The position numbers were made by a program, and so were the translations under genes. Positions 1-5,417 of a stretch of 5,417 nucleotides of DNA are shown one piece after another (position 1 is the first letter of the stretch; each line of letters begins with the position of its first letter). The stretch lies in the NCBI GenBank assembly GCA_015222355.1, contig JADFVC010000296.1:1-5417 (forward strand). The letters are read 5' to 3'. The notes under the pieces were generated by a model. It ran no database searches. It was not told the DNA's origin and saw only the letters and a list, made by a program, of their open reading frames with translations. Origin of the DNA: Chloroflexota bacterium. Lineage in GTDB: Bacteria > Desulfobacterota > Desulfuromonadia > Desulfuromonadales > Geopsychrobacteraceae.

Positions 1-1093
1 AGAAGACGCGGAACTGACAGCCGAGGAAAAACAGCGTTCTTTTGCCGACAAGCCGGTCTCCCGGAGGTTGGCTATTGTTTCTGCCGGTCCGATCATGAAC
101 CTGTTGCTGCCGCTGATAATCCTGCCGATTACATTTATGGTCGGGGTGCAGATGCCGGCCTATATCGACCAACAACCCTGTATCGGTTATGTCGTCCCTG
201 AATCGAATGCTGCTGTCGGTGGTTTTGTTGCCGCTGATTGTATTATTTCGGTGAATCAACAGCCCGTTAATAGTTGGAACGACACCAACAAGTCGTTTGT
301 CAATGCCGCAGGCGACCCGCTGGTTTTCATCGTTGCGCGTGATGGGGAACAGCTCCGATTGGAAATCCCCTCAGAAAATAACAGTTTAGGGGGGATGCAA
401 TCCCTTGGACTGCTGCCGTTGCAAAAGGCGCAAATCGGTGGCCTGGCTGACAACATGCCGGCTCAAAACGCCGGTCTCACGGAGGGTGACCTGATCCTTG
501 AGATAGGTGGGCAACAGGTTGTCTCCTGGTACGATCTCAGGTCGATTATCCAGTCGATCGGCGGGGAGCCGATGAGGGTTCTTGTTGAGCGTGCGGGTGA
601 GCTCTTGACCGTTGAATTGGTTCCGGAGCGGCATAATGATGAAGGGGATTACCTGATTGGCATTACCCCTTTGCAGGTATCGGAAACAAAACGTTTTGGT
701 CTGGTTGGGGCGATCAGAGAAGGGGCAGAGCGTACCTGGGAACTGATCGACCTGACAATTGTTTTCGTCCAGAAGTTGTTCAGTGGCAGTGTCTCGGCGA
801 AAAATATCGGTGGCCCGATTACTGTTGTGCAGATCGCCGGACAGGCGGCTCAAACCGACTTGTCGGCAATCCTGTCAGTGCTGGCGTTCATCTCGATTCA
901 GCTGGGGATCCTCAATCTGCTGCCGATTCCGATTCTGGACGGCGGCCACATCGTTTTTTACCTGATTGAGCTGGTCATTCGCCGACCATTGTCGGTGCGG
1001 GCCCGTGAGGTGGCCCAACAGGTCGGCATGGCAATGCTGCTGCTGCTCATGGTGCTGGCTTTTTACAATGACATCATGAGACTCTGGGGTTGA
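1..1093 (+). CDS. rseP: RseP-type site-2 intramembrane zinc metalloprotease, 5'-truncated
   Basis: The reading frame is open from the window's first bases, with codons starting at base 2, and ends at TGA 1091-1093, giving 363 visible residues. The gene begins upstream; the TTG at 68 is internal, because residues before it (RSFADKPVSRRLAIV) already match the family. Visible in order are the GPIMN motif (86-100) leading into a hydrophobic segment, a degenerate PDZ-like region (about 180-370), a clearer second PDZ domain (about 424-650), the conserved GGPITVVQIAG stretch (about 810-840), a membrane segment carrying the catalytic-site LDGG (Asp codon 938-940), and a last membrane helix near the C-terminus. 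The distance from the LDG aspartate to the C-terminus (50 residues) is close to that in E. coli RseP (450 residues), so about 90 residues are missing, including the HExxH zinc site. In E. coli RseP cleaves the anti-sigma factor RseA and signal-peptide remnants in the inner membrane; the substrate here is unknown. Confidence 0.95.
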   Translation, partial: EDAELTAEEKQRSFADKPVSRRLAIVSAGPIMNLLLPLIILPITFMVGVQMPAYIDQQPCIGYVVPESNAAVGGFVAADCIISVNQQPVNSWNDTNKSFVNAAGDPLVFIVARDGEQLRLEIPSENNSLGGMQSLGLLPLQKAQIGGLADNMPAQNAGLTEGDLILEIGGQQVVSWYDLRSIIQSIGGEPMRVLVERAGELLTVELVPERHNDEGDYLIGITPLQVSETKRFGLVGAIREGAERTWELIDLTIVFVQKLFSGSVSAKNIGGPITVVQIAGQAAQTDLSAILSVLAFISIQLGILNLLPIPILDGGHIVFYLIELVIRRPLSVRAREVAQQVGMAMLLLLMVLAFYNDIMRLWG

Positions 1094-1809
1094 TGGCGTC
1101 GGTTGAACAACCCAAAATATTGACAATTGACAGTTCTTCTCTGGCCGGGAGTGTCGCTCTCTGTCAAGGGGAAACCTTGATTGCCGAATCTCTGTTGAAT
1201 GCACAGCGGACTCACAGCGATACGTTGTTGAAGCAGGTTGATCTGTTATTGGCTGAAGCCGACTGGACTTTGTCGGACCTTGACCTGTTGGCAGCGGTCA
1301 TCGGTCCAGGATCCTTCACTGGTTTGAGGATCGGCATTGCGACGATCAAAGGACTGGCAGAGGTTCTTGCCAAACCGGTTGTCGGGATCTCCTCGTTACA
1401 GATGTTGGCGATGAACCTGCCGCTTGTGCAACTACCGATCTGTACTTTTCTTGATGCGCGTAAAAAGGAGGTCTACAGCCAGCTTTTTGAGTGGAGTGCT
1501 GCAGGGCCGGTGCCGATAGCTGACGCCCGGGTTTTGCCTCCGGAAGAACTGTTGAATCAGCTGCAGGGGGAGGTTGCCCTGGTCGGAGATGGGGTTCCGC
1601 TTTATCGGCACTTGATCACACAGGTTCTTGGGGAGCGTGCCCATTTGCCGGTGTCGTCAACCCATCAGCCGCGTGCCGCGCAGGCTGGTTGGTTGGCGGG
1701 CCGGGCATACGCAAAAGGAGCGGTAACGACTGCGGCAGAATTGTTGCCGACCTACATTCGCCCTTCGGATGCCGAGTTGCATAAAGGTGTCCAGCCAGCT
1801 CATGGATAG
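1093..1809 (+). CDS. tsaB: TsaB, tRNA threonylcarbamoyladenosine (t6A) synthesis protein
   Basis: This 238-residue protein belongs to the ASKHA-fold TsaB/YeaZ family (about 230 residues in E. coli). TsaB is the non-catalytic partner that dimerises with TsaD; together with TsaE they transfer threonylcarbamoyl from the TsaC product to A37 of ANN-reading tRNAs in the cytoplasm. The sequence shows the N-terminal ILTIDSSS strand-turn (residues 9-16), the family signature GPGSFTGLRIG (about residues 71-81), a central LDARKKEVYSQLF segment and a C-terminal LLPTYIRPSDAEL tail. I chose ATG 1093-1095 because it overlaps the rseP stop (TGATG, 1091-1095). A TTG directly before it would add only one residue. 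The upstream GGGG at 1086-1089 is a weak ribosome binding site, which fits coupling to rseP translation. Stop is TAG 1807-1809. No rimI or tsaD is adjacent in the window. Confidence 0.93.
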   Translation: MASVEQPKILTIDSSSLAGSVALCQGETLIAESLLNAQRTHSDTLLKQVDLLLAEADWTLSDLDLLAAVIGPGSFTGLRIGIATIKGLAEVLAKPVVGISSLQMLAMNLPLVQLPICTFLDARKKEVYSQLFEWSAAGPVPIADARVLPPEELLNQLQGEVALVGDGVPLYRHLITQVLGERAHLPVSSTHQPRAAQAGWLAGRAYAKGAVTTAAELLPTYIRPSDAELHKGVQPAHG

Positions 1810-1853
1810 TCCGACAGCCTCCTAGGTAAAGCTGTACAAACATTGTTCGACAG

Positions 1854-1883
1854 TTGACATTTTTTTGCCGGTTTGGTTATCTA
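1854..1883 (+). promoter_or_regulatory. Candidate sigma-70 promoter for the YdcH-family gene
   Basis: A perfect -35 hexamer TTGACA lies at 1854-1859. The best -10 at normal spacing is TATCTA at 1878-1883 (18-base spacer), which matches TATAAT at only its first three positions. The spacer starts with a T run. Transcription would begin near 1890, giving a leader of roughly 35-40 bases before the ATG at 1928. The position in the gap after tsaB fits a separate promoter for the small gene. The weak -10 keeps confidence moderate. Confidence 0.5.
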
Positions 1884-1917
1884 TAGGGCAGGTTGTTTGG
1901 CTCTGACTCTCAGGCGC

Positions 1918-1922
1918 GGAGG
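1918..1922 (+). promoter_or_regulatory. Ribosome binding site of the YdcH-family gene
   Basis: GGAGG lies 5 bases before ATG 1928. It settles the start of the 72-residue frame and argues against the competing frame that opens at 1893, which has no such site. Confidence 0.8.
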
Positions 1923-1927
1923 TACCG

Positions 1928-2146
1928 ATGGACATTGATCAGAATCTGTTACAAAATCTTCTCGATTGCAACCCCCGTTTCCGCATGCTCTACGAAGAAC
2001 ACACCTTTTTTGAGAAACAGTTATCCGAGTACGAAAAGAAAAGTTTTTTATCCCCCCAGGAAGAGTTGGAAAAAAATAAGGTGAAAAAAATGAAACTGGC
2101 AGGCAAGGACGCGATGGAAAGAATCCTCCATACTGTACATGCCTGA
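1928..2146 (+). CDS. Small YdcH-family (DUF465) protein of unknown function
   Basis: This 72-residue protein has the length and pattern of the YdcH/DUF465 family (E. coli YdcH is 74 residues). Near the N-terminus is the family's most recognisable stretch, NPRFRMLYEEH (about residues 16-26), followed by FFEKQLSEYEKK, then a short break and a second highly charged, lysine-rich helix ending in KDAMERIL. The pattern suggests a helical hairpin or short coiled coil. No signal peptide, membrane segment or cysteine-metal motif is visible. The family's molecular role is not established. The start is ATG 1928, preceded by GGAGG at 5 bases; the stop is TGA 2144-2146. The gene has its own likely promoter upstream and a strong hairpin 29 bases after the stop, so it looks monocistronic rather than part of the rseP-tsaB or ilv units. 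Confidence is high that it is a real gene, lower for anything about function. Confidence 0.85.
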   Translation: MDIDQNLLQNLLDCNPRFRMLYEEHTFFEKQLSEYEKKSFLSPQEELEKNKVKKMKLAGKDAMERILHTVHA

Positions 2147-2175
2147 CCCCGTTTAGTCACAACGGGATGAGTTTT

Positions 2176-2219
2176 ATACAGCAAAGGGTTTAAGCATCTG
2201 CTTAAACCCTTTGCTGTAT
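2176..2219 (+). terminator. Perfect 20-bp hairpin, probable rho-independent terminator
   Basis: Arms 2176-2195 and 2200-2219 are perfectly complementary over 20 bp, with a 4-base ATCT loop (2196-2199). The arm includes an AAAGGGTTTAAGC segment. The downstream T tract on the + strand is weak (TATTT at 2217-2221, then AAAA), and there is no T tract on the - strand side. It lies 29 bases after the YdcH-family stop and about 90 bases before ilvD, so its simplest role is ending the small gene's transcript. Because of the poor T tract, an mRNA-stabilising or ilvD leader role is also possible. Confidence 0.7.
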
Positions 2220-2295
2220 TTAAAATGCTTGGTTTAAGCCCGGTTATACGGAAGTTTTGTCGGACCAATTTTTAGCGTCAGTTTGACTGGAGAAC

Positions 2296-2301
2296 AGGAA
2301 A
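2296..2301 (+). promoter_or_regulatory. Ribosome binding site of ilvD
   Basis: AGGAAA lies 6 bases before ATG 2308. A second GGAG at 2289-2292 is farther away. No convincing -35/-10 pair was found between the hairpin and this site, so the ilvD promoter is unassigned. Confidence 0.55.
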
Positions 2302-2307
2302 ATCAAT

Positions 2308-3978
2308 ATGATCAATAAGCGTAGCGATGCGATCACCAAAGGATTTGAACGGACCCCCCATCGGGCCTTGCTGAAATGTACTGGTGTGCCGGATGGGCAG
2401 ATGGAAAAGCCTTTTATCGGGATTGCTTCTTCCTTTACCGATTTGATTCCAGGGCATACCGGGATGCGTGATCTGGAACGTTTTATCGAAAAAGGGGTGC
2501 ACTCCGGTGGTGGTTATTCCTTCATTTTCGGTATTCCAGGAGTCTGTGACGGTATCGCCATGGGCCACAAGGGGATGCACTATTCTCTGCCGACCCGTGA
2601 GTTGATTGCCGACATGGTTGAATCTATTGCCGAGGCTCACCGACTCGATGGACTGGTCCTGCTGACTAACTGCGACAAGATCACCCCGGGGATGCTGATG
2701 GCGGCCGCACGGCTTGATATTCCCTGTATCGTTGTCACCGCCGGTCCGTCGCTGACCGGCGCCGGTCGCGAAGGGAAGCGCTTCTCTTTTGTCACCGACA
2801 CCTTTGAGGCTATGGCCCAGTACCAGGCGGGAGTGATCGACGAAAAGCAGCTGATGGTGTGTGAGGATAATGCCTGTCCAACCGCTGGATCCTGCCAGGG
2901 CTTGTTCACGGCCAATACCATGGCGATTCTCACGGAAACCATGGGGATGAGTTTGCCGCACTGCGGAACGGCCTCCTGTGTTTCATCTTTGAAACGGCGC
3001 ATTTCCTTTGCTTCCGGGGAAAAGATCGTGGAGCTTGTGCGCAATAATATTACCCCGCGGCAAATTTTGACCCGGGAAGCTTTCGAGAACGCCATCCGCG
3101 TCGATCTGGCTCTGGGGGGGTCAAGTAACACGGTCCTGCATCTGCTGTCGATCGCTTATGAGGCGGGAGTTGATCTGTCCCTGGATGCTTTTGACGAACT
3201 GGGTCGCACGACTCCTCAATTGGCTTCGATGAACCCGAGTGGTATTCACTTTATGGAAGATTTGGATGTGGCGGGCGGTGTGCCTGCGGTGCTCTACCAG
3301 TTGCGAGACCGGATCAAGGATAACCCGACCCTGTTCGGGTTGAGTATCAAGCAGATCATCGATTCGGTCGCCAGTGTCGATGAGGAGGTTGTTCACCCGA
3401 TTTCTGCTCCAATCCGTCCCGAAGGTGGTATCGCCATCCTCAAAGGCAATCTTGCCCCGGAAGGTGCGGTCGTCAAGCAGTCGGGCGTTTCCAAAAAGAT
3501 GATGAAATTTGCCGGCAAGGCGCGCTGTTACGATTCGGAAGAAGCGGCTATGGACGCCCTGATGGGTGGCAAGGTGGTGGCAGGTGACGTGGTGGTGATT
3601 CGTTATGAAGGCCCGAAGGGTGGTCCGGGAATGCGCGAAATGCTTGCCCCGACCGCAACCCTGATGGGCTTGGGGCTTGGCGATAGTGTGGCCTTGATCA
3701 CTGACGGGCGTTTCTCAGGAGGAACCCGCGGTCCCTGTATCGGGCATATCTCTCCCGAAGCAGCTCAGGGTGGACCGATCGCCCTGATCGAAGACGGCGA
3801 TTCGATTGTGCTTGATATCCCGAATCGAACCTTGCAAATCGATTTGCCGGATGATGTCCTGGCCGATCGGCGTAATAACTGGCAGGCGCCGGAGCCGAAA
3901 ATCAAAACCGGTTGGTTGGCCCGCTATGCAAAAGTGGTGACTCACGCCGGAACCGGGGCGGTCTGCAAGGTCGATTAA
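2308..3978 (+). CDS. ilvD: Dihydroxy-acid dehydratase (IlvD)
   Basis: This 556-residue cytoplasmic iron-sulfur enzyme of the IlvD/Edd family dehydrates 2,3-dihydroxy-3-methyl-butanoate and -pentanoate to the 2-keto acids that lead to valine/leucine and isoleucine. The length fits the shorter bacterial form (about 550-560; E. coli has 616). Visible are SFTDLIPGH (about residues 42-50), [11 protein letters not shown] with probable Mg-ligand Asp81 (80-90), the family signature NCDKITPGM with cluster Cys122 and Lys124, the position that is carbamylated in characterised members (121-129), [16 protein letters not shown] with cluster Cys196 (190-205), and the second signature [12 protein letters not shown] with the probable catalytic Ser470 (464-475). 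Residue 49 is Gly, as in E. coli IlvD, where [2Fe-2S]-type dehydratases have a third cysteine. This hints at an oxygen-sensitive [4Fe-4S]-like enzyme, which is an inference. Start ATG 2308 has AGGAAA 6 bases upstream; the stop is TAA 3976-3978. ilvB follows on the same strand. Confidence 0.96.
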   Translation: MINKRSDAITKGFERTPHRALLKCTGVPDGQMEKPFIGIASSFTDLIPGHTGMRDLERFIEKGVHSGGGYSFIFGIPGVCDGIAMGHKGMHYSLPTRELIADMVESIAEAHRLDGLVLLTNCDKITPGMLMAAARLDIPCIVVTAGPSLTGAGREGKRFSFVTDTFEAMAQYQAGVIDEKQLMVCEDNACPTAGSCQGLFTANTMAILTETMGMSLPHCGTASCVSSLKRRISFASGEKIVELVRNNITPRQILTREAFENAIRVDLALGGSSNTVLHLLSIAYEAGVDLSLDAFDELGRTTPQLASMNPSGIHFMEDLDVAGGVPAVLYQLRDRIKDNPTLFGLSIKQIIDSVASVDEEVVHPISAPIRPEGGIAILKGNLAPEGAVVKQSGVSKKMMKFAGKARCYDSEEAAMDALMGGKVVAGDVVVIRYEGPKGGPGMREMLAPTATLMGLGLGDSVALITDGRFSGGTRGPCIGHISPEAAQGGPIALIEDGDSIVLDIPNRTLQIDLPDDVLADRRNNWQAPEPKIKTGWLARYAKVVTHAGTGAVCKVD

Positions 3979-4037
3979 AAGCAGTCAGTCCTGAGAGTAT
4001 ACTTCCATTATTTGCAGGACGTTAGATTCCATATTTT

Positions 4038-4087
4038 GCCGCTGGCGATGGATTGTCGGGCTTTCCCGTTGCCGGCATTTATTTTTT
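4038..4087 (+). promoter_or_regulatory. Hairpin with T-rich tail in the ilvD-ilvB gap, possible attenuator
   Basis: An inner stem CGGG/CCCG (4057-4060 with 4065-4068, CTTT loop) sits inside an outer pairing GCCG/CGGC (4038-4041 with 4073-4076). It is followed by a T-rich stretch (ATTTATTTTTT, 4077-4087). That is the shape of a weak intrinsic terminator placed 50-60 bases before the ilvB start. No branched-chain-rich leader peptide and no T-box sequence is visible in the gap. It could be a partial terminator or attenuator between ilvD and ilvB, or chance pairing. Confidence 0.35.
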
Positions 4088-4102
4088 AATTTCAGAGAGA
4101 CG

Positions 4103-4120
4103 ACAGCTTTGATCGGCTGT
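4103..4120 (+). other. Small hairpin just upstream of the ilvB ribosome binding site
   Basis: ACAGC (4103-4107) can pair with GCTGT (4116-4120) across an 8-base loop. The hairpin ends four bases before the AGGAGG of ilvB, so it leaves the ribosome binding site open. A 5-bp stem is easily produced by chance. Confidence 0.3.
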
Positions 4121-4124
4121 GCAG

Positions 4125-4130
4125 AGGAGG
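4125..4130 (+). promoter_or_regulatory. Strong ribosome binding site that fixes the ilvB GTG start
   Basis: AGGAGG, a full Shine-Dalgarno match, lies 5 bases before GTG 4136-4138. The frame has no nearby ATG, and the translated N-terminus [18 protein letters not shown] fits the family start, so GTG is the initiator. Confidence 0.85.
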
Positions 4131-4135
4131 ATCAG

Positions 4136-5417
4136 GTGGAACTGACCGGATCACAAATTTTATTGGAAAGTCTGCAAAAAGAAGGGGTTGATACGATTTT
4201 CGGTTACCCTGGCGGCGCGGTCATCAATATTTATGATGACCTGTATGACTCGTCAATCGAACATATTTTAACCCGGCATGAACAGGGAGCGGTTCATGCT
4301 GCCGACGGTTATGCCCGGTGTACCGGTAAAGTCGGGGTGATTATTGCGACCAGTGGCCCCGGTGCGACCAATACCGTGACAGGGATTGCAACCGCCTATA
4401 TGGACTCGATCCCGATGGTTATTATTACCGGTCAGGTGCCGACGCCACTGATTGGTAATGACGCTTTTCAGGAAGCGGATATGTGTGGGATTACCCGTCC
4501 CTGCACCAAACATAACTTTTTGGTCAAGGATGTCCGTGATCTGGCCAGAACGATCAAGGAGGCATTCTATATTGCCCGTACTGGACGACCCGGCCCGGTG
4601 TTGATTGACCTGCCGAAAGACGTACAGGTTGCGAAATGTAAGTTCAAGTATCCGGAAACGGTAAACTTGCGTGGCTACAAGCCGACTTACAGTGGCAACA
4701 GCCGGCAGATTGACAAGGCGGCAAAGATGCTTCTTCAGGCGCGTCGGCCGGTACTTTATGTCGGTGGCGGCATCAACTCGTCGTCGTCCAACGCTGAATT
4801 GATCAAGCTGGCTGAGATGACTCAGTCCCCGGTCACGACGACGCTGATGGCCATGTCCGGATTCCCGCAAGGTCATCCCTTGTGTCTCGGCATGCTCGGT
4901 ATGCACGGAACCTTCTACGCGAACATGTCGGTGACCGAGTGTGATCTGCTGATCGCTATCGGTGCTCGTTTTGACGACCGGGTCACCGGGCGGATCGACA
5001 GTTTTGCGCAAAAAGCCAAGGTAATCCATATCGATATCGATCCGACGACGATCAAGAAAAATGTTGCTGTTGATCTGCCGATCGTCGGTGATCTGAAGGA
5101 TGTTCTTGGCAAACTTTGCGACAAGCTTTCGGAACAGGCGGAATCGCTGCAAAAACTGGTTAAAAACACGGCAAAATGGCGGGAGACCATCGAGGAGTGG
5201 AAACAGGCCCATCCAATGGGCTACGAAAGCTCCGACACGATCATCAAGCCGCAGTTTGTTATCGAAAAAGTTCGTGAACTGACCGAGGATAATGCGATTA
5301 TTTCTACCGAGGTCGGGCAGCACCAGATGTGGACAGCACAGTTCTTCCAGTTCAGTCAACCGAGGACGTTCCTGACGTCCGGTGGTTTAGGAACCATGGG
5401 CTTTGGCCTGCCGTCAG
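4136..5417 (+). CDS. ilvB: Acetohydroxyacid (acetolactate) synthase large catalytic subunit, 3'-truncated
   Basis: The frame is open from GTG 4136 to the window end, giving 427 complete codons; roughly 135-140 residues are missing if the length is the usual 560-570. The enzyme uses thiamine diphosphate, Mg and FAD to condense two pyruvates to 2-acetolactate, or pyruvate with 2-oxobutyrate to 2-acetohydroxybutyrate, the first committed step of valine/leucine/isoleucine synthesis. Visible are [14 protein letters not shown] (residues 23-36), the catalytic Glu49 in [25 protein letters not shown] (71-80), TGQVP and NDAFQE (98-113), the FAD-domain [10 protein letters not shown] (276-285), EVGQHQMW (392-399) and the start of the C-terminal thiamine-binding domain [12 protein letters not shown] (415-426). 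The GDG-containing thiamine motif lies beyond the window. The inhibitor-contact positions known from plant enzymes look wild type (Ala28, Pro102, Trp399). The 157-base spacing from ilvD suggests one operon, possibly with regulation in the gap. ilvN is expected next but not seen. Confidence 0.96.
   Translation, partial: MELTGSQILLESLQKEGVDTIFGYPGGAVINIYDDLYDSSIEHILTRHEQGAVHAADGYARCTGKVGVIIATSGPGATNTVTGIATAYMDSIPMVIITGQVPTPLIGNDAFQEADMCGITRPCTKHNFLVKDVRDLARTIKEAFYIARTGRPGPVLIDLPKDVQVAKCKFKYPETVNLRGYKPTYSGNSRQIDKAAKMLLQARRPVLYVGGGINSSSSNAELIKLAEMTQSPVTTTLMAMSGFPQGHPLCLGMLGMHGTFYANMSVTECDLLIAIGARFDDRVTGRIDSFAQKAKVIHIDIDPTTIKKNVAVDLPIVGDLKDVLGKLCDKLSEQAESLQKLVKNTAKWRETIEEWKQAHPMGYESSDTIIKPQFVIEKVRELTEDNAIISTEVGQHQMWTAQFFQFSQPRTFLTSGGLGTMGFGLPS

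Noticed and set aside
1832..1853. CTGT...ACAG resembling a LexA box
   Set aside because: The half-sites are 14 bases apart rather than 8, and no adjacent gene is a damage-response gene.
1814..1866. Terminator for tsaB using the T run at 1860-1866
   Set aside because: Only a 5-bp ACAGC/GCTGT stem lies upstream, 25 bases from the T run, which is better explained as promoter spacer.
1893..2084. 63-codon + strand frame overlapping the YdcH-family gene
   Set aside because: The overlapping frame from 1928 has the GGAGG site and the YdcH pattern; this one has neither.
2167..2193. Eight-codon frame MSFIQQRV running into the hairpin, as a leader peptide
   Set aside because: Only two branched-chain codons, no ribosome binding site, and a length expected by chance.
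2278..2961. 227-codon open frame on the - strand opposite ilvD
   Set aside because: It lies opposite conserved IlvD motifs and its translation shows no recognisable domain.
4048..4089. 13-codon frame [13 protein letters not shown] as an ilvB leader peptide
   Set aside because: Only Leu and Ile once each, no Shine-Dalgarno sequence, and it runs through the candidate stem rather than ahead of it.
3979..4135. T-box riboswitch before ilvB
   Set aside because: The conserved AGGGTGGNACCGCG-like T-box sequence is absent, and there is no specifier-loop architecture.
4268..5359. 363-codon open frame on the - strand opposite ilvB
   Set aside because: The + strand carries unmistakable acetohydroxyacid synthase motifs throughout. 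The - strand translation matches no family I know and is rich in His/Arg/Asn as antisense frames are, and no start signal precedes it.

Overview
The window is ordinary chromosomal DNA. Five protein genes lie on the + strand, separated by three short gaps of about 120-160 bases. Protein sequences and gene order (membrane protease rseP, tsaB, a small YdcH-family gene, then ilvD and ilvB) resemble Deltaproteobacteria of the Desulfuromonas/Geobacter group. That placement is an inference from recalled family resemblance, not from a search. Base and codon usage look uniform, and I see no mobile element, CRISPR array, tRNA or rRNA.

Layout. Bases 1-1093 are the 3' four fifths of rseP, a site-2 protease; its N-terminus with the zinc-binding HExxH lies upstream of the window. 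tsaB (1093-1809) follows with a TGATG stop/start overlap, so the two are probably co-transcribed and translationally coupled. A 118-base gap holds a promoter candidate with a perfect TTGACA -35 box. It is followed by a 72-residue YdcH/DUF465 protein with a strong ribosome binding site (1928-2146). A perfect 20-bp hairpin (2176-2219) then probably ends that transcript, which makes the small gene look like a self-contained unit.

The second half starts branched-chain amino acid synthesis. ilvD (2308-3978, dihydroxy-acid dehydratase) is complete. After a 157-base gap comes ilvB (GTG start at 4136), the acetohydroxyacid synthase catalytic subunit. It is cut by the window end after 427 codons, just before its C-terminal thiamine-diphosphate GDG region. 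IlvB makes acetolactate or acetohydroxybutyrate from pyruvate and 2-oxobutyrate. IlvD acts two steps later, giving the 2-keto acids that become valine, leucine and isoleucine. The missing middle step (ilvC) and the regulatory subunit (ilvN) would be expected downstream.

I found no convincing new biological system. The points most worth a second look are non-coding: the perfect hairpin plus a possible alternative pairing ahead of ilvD, and a hairpin with a T-rich tail in the ilvD-ilvB gap that could act as an attenuator.
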